DNA of 64,000 bases from Streptomyces sp. Go-475 (GTDB taxonomy: Bacteria > Actinomycetota > Actinomycetes > Streptomycetales > Streptomycetaceae), in contig NZ_CP026121.1 in NCBI RefSeq assembly GCF_003330845.1, positions 3,825,501 to 3,889,500 of the forward strand, in the 5' to 3' direction. The notes under the pieces were generated by a model that worked only from the letters and a program-made list of their open reading frames with translations, ran no database searches and was not told the origin of the DNA. Position 1 is the stretch's first letter. Every line of letters starts with the position of its first letter. This document shows positions 58,907-64,000 of the stretch, in pieces. The translations under genes were made by a program, and so were the position numbers.

Positions 58907-59326
58907 TCACCCCAGCTCGTACTCGAACCGGTACGCCACGGCCGCCTCCCCCTGCCGCGCGGTGAAGTCGCCCTTGCCCTTCAGCCCGGACAGCTCCCCG
59001 CTGCCCGAGCCCTCCACCACCTCGAAGGCGCAGTGCACGGTTCCGTCCTCGCCGAACCATCCCCGTTCCTCGACGGCGAAGCTCCCCTCCCGCCCGTCGA
59101 GGCGGCCGGTGAGCAGCTCCATGCCGGCGAAGGAGCCGGTCTTGGGAGTGGTGTAGACGATGGTGTACTCGCAGATCGTCCCGGCCGCCTCGATGCCGCC
59201 GCTGAAGGTGTTGCGGACCGAGGCGTGGGCGAGCCGCGGGTGCGTGTCCTCGCCCGGGCCGAGCGCGCGTTCCTGCCAGTCGGCGAAGGTGAAGTGACCC
59301 GTGGTGGTGGTGCGGGTGTCGGGCAT
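58907..59326 (-). CDS. DUF3224 domain protein
   Basis: A 139-residue protein: TTTTGHFTFADWQERALG, THPRLAHASVRNTFSGGIEAAGTICEYTIVYTTPKTGSFAGMELLTGRLDGREGSFAVEERGWFG, and SGELSGLKGKGDFTARQGEAAVAYRFEYEL make the DUF3224 pattern, a small beta-barrel of unknown function. It is divergent from the WYL regulator, whose operator probably controls it. Confidence 0.92.
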   Translation of the reverse strand: MPDTRTTTTGHFTFADWQERALGPGEDTHPRLAHASVRNTFSGGIEAAGTICEYTIVYTTPKTGSFAGMELLTGRLDGREGSFAVEERGWFGEDGTVHCAFEVVEGSGSGELSGLKGKGDFTARQGEAAVAYRFEYELG

Positions 59327-59391
59327 GGGTGGTCCTTTCAGCCGAGGGGCCCGGACGGGCCCTGAAGACGTCCGGGACCACCCTGATCCGC

Positions 59392-59416
59392 GTACCTGAC
59401 ATCCTCTGTCAGGTAC
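59392..59416. promoter_or_regulatory. Perfect inverted repeat between DUF3224 and the WYL regulator gene
   Basis: GTACCTGACA, five bases (TCCTC), then TGTCAGGTAC: a 10-bp perfect inverted repeat in the divergent promoter region, 28 bp before the regulator start (59444) and 66 bp before the DUF3224 start. Probably the operator of the WYL regulator. Confidence 0.75.
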
Positions 59417-59443
59417 ACCCCCGGACGCCGCACAATGGCCCCC

Positions 59444-60412
59444 ATGCGCGCCGACCGGCTCCTCTCCCTGCTCCTGCTGCTCCAGAACCGCGGCCGCATG
59501 ACCGCGCCCGAGCTGGCCGCCGAGCTGGAGGTGTCGGTGCGGACGGTCTACCGGGACGTCGAGGCGCTGGGCGCGGCCGGTGTGCCGGTGTGTGCCGACC
59601 GGGGGCCCGAGGGCGGCTACCGGCTGGTCGACGGGTACCGGACGCGGCTGACCGGCCTGACCGACGCCGAGGCCGGGTCGCTGTTCCTCGCCGGGATGCC
59701 CGGCCCCGCGCGGGACCTGGGGCTCGGCGCGGTACTCGCCAGCGCCCAGCTGAAGGTGCAGGCCGCCCTACCCGCGGAGCCGGCCGGGCAGGCGCGCCGG
59801 GTCCAGGAGCGGTTCCACCTGGACGCGCCGGCCTGGTTCCGGGAGGCCGACCCGGTGCCGTGCCTGGAGGCGGTCGCGGCGGCCGTGTGGGAGCAGCGGG
59901 CGCTGCGCGTGCACTACCGGCGGTGGCGCGGCGAGGTGCACCGGGAGGTGCGGCCGCTGGGGCTCGTCCTGAAGAGCGGCATCTGGTACCTGGTCGCCCT
60001 GGCGGAGGAGGCCGTCCGGACCTACCGGGTGTCGCGCGTGCTGGCCGTCGAGGACACCGGGGAGACCTTCGACCGCCCGGCCGGGTTCGATCTGGCCGCC
60101 TACTGGGAGGAGTCGTCCCGGCGCCTGGAGGCCGCCCTCCGGCAGGACGTCGCCCGGTTGCGGATCTCCCCCCGGGCGCGGCGGCTGCTGCCGATGCAGT
60201 TCGGGGCGGCGGGCGTACGCGCCCTGGAGAGCGCCGGCCCGCCGGACGGGGACGGCTGGGTGGAGGTGGAGCTGACCGTGGAGGCCGAGGCCGTGGCGGT
60301 CGGTGATCTGCTCCGGCTGGGCGCGGAGGCGGAGGTGCTCGGACCGCCCGGGCTGCGGCGGGCGGTCGCCCGGGCGGTGGCCGTGCTGGCGGGCCGGTAC
60401 GAGCGGGCATGA
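59444..60412 (+). CDS. WYL-domain transcriptional regulator (DeoR/YafY type)
   Basis: A 322-residue regulator from ATG 59444 (ATG 59435 is 9 bp upstream). N-terminal HTH: ADRLLSLLLLLQNRGRMTAPELAAELEVSVRTVYRDVEALGAAGVPV. The WYL domain starts near residue 135 with ALRVHYRRWRGEVHREVRPLGLVLKSGIWYLVALAEEAVRTYRVSRV, and the C-terminal part follows. WYL proteins bind nucleic-acid-like or small ligands and regulate an adjacent divergent gene; here DUF3224. It is the YafY/PafBC-like architecture. Confidence 0.93.
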   Translation: MRADRLLSLLLLLQNRGRMTAPELAAELEVSVRTVYRDVEALGAAGVPVCADRGPEGGYRLVDGYRTRLTGLTDAEAGSLFLAGMPGPARDLGLGAVLASAQLKVQAALPAEPAGQARRVQERFHLDAPAWFREADPVPCLEAVAAAVWEQRALRVHYRRWRGEVHREVRPLGLVLKSGIWYLVALAEEAVRTYRVSRVLAVEDTGETFDRPAGFDLAAYWEESSRRLEAALRQDVARLRISPRARRLLPMQFGAAGVRALESAGPPDGDGWVEVELTVEAEAVAVGDLLRLGAEAEVLGPPGLRRAVARAVAVLAGRYERA

Positions 60413-60620
60413 CCACCGTCGTCACGGAAGGCCCGGCCGCCGCTTCGAAAATTTCCGCGAAGTTCACAGGCCCGGAACTACTGACATCCGTGTGAACGCC
60501 AGGTACCGTCCTGAGCCAGTTCACACGCGTGGACTACACCACAACGGAACACCGTCGTGGCACCGCCTTCCTACTCGGATCGTCCGGCACGTTCCTGCCG
60601 GTAGAAGGGGTTCACTCACC
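60413..60620. promoter_or_regulatory. Promoter region of msiK
   Basis: No gene. TTCACAGGCCC and TGTGAACGCC, then TTCACACGCG form repeated TTCACA/TGTGAA pieces between about 60458 and 60526, and a dre-like site lies at 60528-60543. GAAGGGG at 60604-60610 is the msiK ribosome binding site. Confidence 0.6.
60528..60543. promoter_or_regulatory. Candidate DasR (dre) site before msiK
   Basis: CGTGGACTACACCACA agrees at 12 of 16 positions with the dre consensus ACTGGTCTAGACCACT (position 2 C or G). It is 78 bp upstream of msiK. MsiK powers the chitobiose importer DasABC, so DasR control is plausible. Confidence 0.5.
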
Positions 60621-61709
<1,089 letters not shown>

Positions 61710-61753
61710 CGCGTCGGCAAACGCACAACCCCGGGTGATTCACCCGAGTTGAC

Positions 61754-61790
61754 GAAGAGGGCCCCGCAGCGTGCCGCGGGGCCCTTCTCG
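61754..61790 (+). terminator. Terminator after msiK
   Basis: GAGGGCCCCGC and GCGGGGCCCTT form a stem of about 9-10 bp around a short AGCGTGCC loop, followed by TCTCGTTG. It lies 45 bp past the msiK stop. Confidence 0.85.
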
Positions 61791-61927
61791 TTGTCGACAA
61801 ATACCCCGGCAGACCGGACGTTTCGAGCGGTGTGCGTCAACGCCGTACCCAAAAAGGGGCCCTCTCTCATCCCCCGAACCGGTGACTAAATGTCTACAAA
61901 CCATTACCCCGCGCTACCCTCACACGC

Positions 61928-62377
61928 GTGAAGCACTCCAACACCCAACAGACGCGACGCGGCCGGGGCCCCGCCCGCCGGATCGGCCGCACCCTCGCTT
62001 TCGTCCTGCCCGTCGTCCTGGTGCTCTCCGGGACCCTCGCGGTCACCCGAGTCAACTGGTCGGGGAACTCCACCGACCCGGTGCTCACCGCAGCGGACAC
62101 CTCCGTCGGCAGTCCACGTGCCGCCAAGCGCGCCCCACAGGACGTCCTGCGCGACAAGCTGCTGACCGAACTGCAGGAGGAGAACCCGGGCGTCGCCCTC
62201 ACCCACCTCCAGCAGGCCGTCAACGGCCGCCCGTCGCTGGCCCGGCACTGCAAGTCCATCGCCCGCGCCCTCGGCCAGGCCGCGGTCCGGGTCTACGGCC
62301 CGACCCGCGCCCAGTCCTACGCCCGTCCGGTGTGCGACACGTCCTTCGCCACCGGCGTCGCCGCCGCGCACGGCTGA
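61928..62377 (+). CDS. Secreted or anchored small protein with two Cys
   Basis: A 149-residue protein from GTG 61928: basic start MKHSNTQQTRRGRGPARRIGR, membrane segment TLAFVLPVVLVLSGTLAVTRVNW, then a helical mature part DVLRDKLLTELQEENPGVALTHLQQAVNGRPSLARHCKSIARALGQAAVRVYGPTRAQSYARPVCDTSFATGVAAAHG. Cys residues in ARHCKSI and RPVCDTS probably pair. Family not recognised. It precedes the nucleotidyltransferase gene by 109 bp. Confidence 0.75.
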   Translation: MKHSNTQQTRRGRGPARRIGRTLAFVLPVVLVLSGTLAVTRVNWSGNSTDPVLTAADTSVGSPRAAKRAPQDVLRDKLLTELQEENPGVALTHLQQAVNGRPSLARHCKSIARALGQAAVRVYGPTRAQSYARPVCDTSFATGVAAAHG

Positions 62378-62485
62378 GCGCAGCACCCTGGCACCGGGTG
62401 AGAAGGGTGGGAAACCGGTAACAGCCGACGACGGGACAGTCGTCCGCCGTCGGCCCGGGCGGGACGCCACGTACAGTTCGGTCTC

Positions 62486-63217
62486 ATGAGCGATCCGAAC
62501 GCCGCGTCCCGCCCCGTTCAAGCCGTCGTTCTGGCCGGTGGCCAGGGTTCCCGGCTGCGTCCGTACACCGACGACCGGCCCAAGCCGATGGTCGAGATCC
62601 CCGGGACGGGGACTCCGATCATCGGCCATCAGCTGTCCTGGCTCGCCGAAGAGGGCGTGACGGACGTGGTGGTCTCCTGCGGCCACCTCGCCGAGGTCCT
62701 GCAGAAGTGGCTGGAGACGGCCGAGCTGCCCGTCTCCGTCACCACCGTCGTCGAACCGGAGCCGCTCGGCCGCGGCGGCGGCCTCAAGTACGCCGCGGCG
62801 CATCTCCCCCACCCGGACCAGCCCTGGTACGCCACGAACGGGGACATCTGGACGCGGTTCTCGCTGCGGGACATGGCGGACTTCCACACCGAGCGGGACG
62901 CCGTCGCGACGCTGGCGCTGGCGCGGCCCCGGCTGCCCTGGGGCGCGGTGCGGACGGACGGGTTCGGGCGGATCACCGACTTCATCGAGGCGCCGCCGTC
63001 GACGTTCGAGATCAACGCGGGCGTCTATGTCTTCTCGCCCGAGTTCGCGGGGCTGCTGCCGCATCGGGGGGACCATGAGCGGACGACGTTCCCGCATCTG
63101 GCCCGCGAGCGGCGGCTCGCCGGGTTCACGATTCCGCAGGGGTCGTACTGGCGGGCCATCGACACGGCGAAGGACCTGACGGAGGCCGCGAAGGAATTGG
63201 CGGCCTTGGGACGCTGA
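62486..63217 (+). CDS. NDP-sugar nucleotidyltransferase (NTP_transferase family)
   Basis: A 243-residue nucleotidyltransferase: QAVVLAGGQGSRLRPYTDDRPKPMVEIPGTGTPIIGHQLSWL is the signature GGxGxRLxPxTxxxPKP, followed by VSCGHLAEVLQKWL, TVVEPEPLGRGGGLKYAAAH (ligand loop), NGDIWTRFSLRDM (metal Asp) and the C-terminal AGVYVFSPEF. It makes NDP-sugar from sugar-1-P; the sugar is uncertain. No sugar-modifying neighbours in view. Confidence 0.9.
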   Translation: MSDPNAASRPVQAVVLAGGQGSRLRPYTDDRPKPMVEIPGTGTPIIGHQLSWLAEEGVTDVVVSCGHLAEVLQKWLETAELPVSVTTVVEPEPLGRGGGLKYAAAHLPHPDQPWYATNGDIWTRFSLRDMADFHTERDAVATLALARPRLPWGAVRTDGFGRITDFIEAPPSTFEINAGVYVFSPEFAGLLPHRGDHERTTFPHLARERRLAGFTIPQGSYWRAIDTAKDLTEAAKELAALGR

Positions 63218-63242
63218 GAGCCCCGGGGCGCGGTCGTCCGGC

Positions 63243-63297
63243 GGCTGCGGGTCCGGTGGTGGCTTGCCGCGCGGTTCCCCGCGCCCCTCAGGGGTAC
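63243..63297. repeat. Dispersed Streptomyces repeat, copy 4 (reverse orientation)
   Basis: Reverse complement begins GAGGGGCGCGGGGAACCGCG, then CGGCAAGCCACCACCGGACC, then CGCAGCCGCC. Similar to the copy in nagA (AGGGGCGCGGGGAACTGCGC). It lies just after the nucleotidyltransferase stop. Confidence 0.75.
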
Positions 63298-63302
63298 GTC
63301 AA

Positions 63303-63331
63303 GGGCCCCGCACCTCGAAGGTGCGGGGCCC
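63303..63331. terminator. Bidirectional terminator
   Basis: GGGCCCCGCACCT, three bases (CGA), then AGGTGCGGGGCCC: a perfect 13-bp stem between the convergent nucleotidyltransferase and the last gene. Confidence 0.9.
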
Positions 63332-63351
63332 TTCGGCGTCCGGGGCGGGGG

Positions 63352-64000
63352 CTAGCCCAGCAGGCCGCCCACCAGGCCCGGGCGGCCCGTGGACGAGGAG
63401 CCGCCGTCGCCCGAGCCGCCGGTCGAGCCGGTGCCGCCCGTGGCCGTGCCGCCGGAGGTGGGGCCGGACGTGGTGCTCGGCGCCTGGTTCTCCGGGGTGG
63501 ACTGCTGGGGCGGGGCCTGGCCCGCGCTGCCCTGCGTCTGGCTGGGCGAGCCGCCGGTGACGGTGCCCGCGTCCCGGGTGGCGCCCGGCGTGGTCGTGGT
63601 GGTGCCCGCGCTGGGGCTGGCCGAGCCGGCCGTGGCGCCCTGGGTGGGCGAGGTGGAGGCCGACGGGGTCTTCTTCTCCTGCCGCTTGCCGGGCTCGCCC
63701 GGGAGCGGGGAGCCGGGCAGCTCGTTGCGCGGGGCCTCGCCGGGGCCCGGGACGACGACCCGGTCGGCGTCGCGGACGGCGCCGCCGAGCAGCGAGCCGA
63801 CCAGCAGGGTGAGGCCGGTGGCGATGGCCGTGACGAGGGCGCCGCGGCGCAGCACGTAGCGGCGCAGGTCCCAGATCTCGGCGCGGGGGCCGAGGCGCCG
63901 CCAGGCGCTGCCGGCCAGGCGGCCGTCGACGGAGTAGACGGGGGCGCCGGCGATGATCAGCGGCGACCAGGCGGCGAGGTAGATGATGTCGGGGGTCTCG
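63352..64000 (-). CDS. Membrane-anchored protein with Ser/Thr/Gly-rich C-terminal tail, 5' end outside the window
   Basis: The frame is open to the window edge, so only the last 215 codons are seen. It reads ETPDIIYLAAWSPLIIAGAPVYSVDGRLAGSAWRRLGPRAEIWDLRRYVLRRGALVTAIATGLTLLVGSLLGGAVRDADRVVV, with a membrane helix near LVTAIATGLTLLVGSLLGGA, then a long low-complexity region (TPSASTSPTQGATAGSASPS, TTTTTPGATRDAGTVTGG) ending GRPGLVGGLLG. A longer membrane or kinase-like protein is likely upstream. Family not recognised. Confidence 0.7.
   Translation of the reverse strand, partial: ETPDIIYLAAWSPLIIAGAPVYSVDGRLAGSAWRRLGPRAEIWDLRRYVLRRGALVTAIATGLTLLVGSLLGGAVRDADRVVVPGPGEAPRNELPGSPLPGEPGKRQEKKTPSASTSPTQGATAGSASPSAGTTTTTPGATRDAGTVTGGSPSQTQGSAGQAPPQQSTPENQAPSTTSGPTSGGTATGGTGSTGGSGDGGSSSTGRPGLVGGLLG

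Overview
The window is chromosomal DNA from a Streptomyces species. Evidence: very high G+C, frequent GTG starts, and lineage-typical genes (cdgB, msiK, the DasR-linked nagK/nagA pair, a HTH-DUF5753/DUF397 pair, mycothiol-dependent isomerase-like proteins, many short secreted proteins). From memory, much of the order resembles S. coelicolor around SCO4506-SCO4501 and then SCO4308-SCO4238. Most of it is core chromosome with small accessory insertions.

Layout. 1-9.4 kb: the 3' end of mqnA, a cold-shock protein, a HAD phosphatase, a helicase-like protein of the Rv0862c type, two tiny secreted peptides, a fusion of a YqhA-type membrane protein to an IstB-like ATPase through a 36-bp coding repeat array, and the XPB helicase. 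9.4-14.2 kb: a HelD-type RNA-polymerase-recycling ATPase, cutC, a mycothiol-dependent isomerase-like gene and a HD phosphohydrolase. 14.2-19.4 kb: a predicted conflict (immunity) system, made of a small Pepco-like protein and a 1552-residue caspase/helical/Hsp90-ATPase/repeat protein. 19.4-23.7 kb: a fusion acetyltransferase, small conserved genes and the murR-murQ pair for N-acetylmuramate 6-phosphate recycling. 23.8-27.5 kb: an accessory regulatory patch (HTH/DUF397, a zinc-ribbon regulator, a Uma2 nuclease with a disturbed start). 27.5-35 kb: carboxylesterase, Old Yellow Enzyme, groEL under two CIRCE operators, cold-shock protein, a sulfur carrier, and thrC behind a SAM riboswitch.

35-46 kb carries compatible-solute and sugar genes: gpgS, otsA and otsB, then a sugar-binding lipoprotein divergent from nagK-nagA with DasR sites between, a PfkB-type kinase, a CBM-like membrane protein, and cdgB with a perfect TGTGA-N6-TCACA (Crp-type) site upstream. 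msiK at 60.6 kb, the shared ATPase of sugar ABC importers, also has a candidate DasR site, so amino-sugar uptake (binding protein, MsiK) and catabolism (nagK, nagA) may be co-regulated. 46-50 kb holds a flavin reductase, a GNAT gene, a hairpin MITE and an IS5-family element inserted at one CTAG, arfB and terD. 50-59 kb holds an M1 peptidase lipoprotein, a pentapeptide-repeat protein, two oxidoreductases, an aminoglycoside-kinase-like gene, an ECF sigma factor with an unusual partner resembling a dead L,D-transpeptidase, a deletion-damaged ArsR gene and a tRNA-Thr. 59-64 kb holds DUF3224 with a divergent WYL regulator, msiK, a nucleotidyltransferase and a gene cut by the window end.

The strongest candidates for under-described biology are the caspase-Hsp90 system, the YqhA-repeat-IstB fusion, the MITE/IS arrangement at shared stop codons, and the inactive transpeptidase-like partner of the ECF sigma factor. 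All calls are from reading the sequence; no database search was possible.
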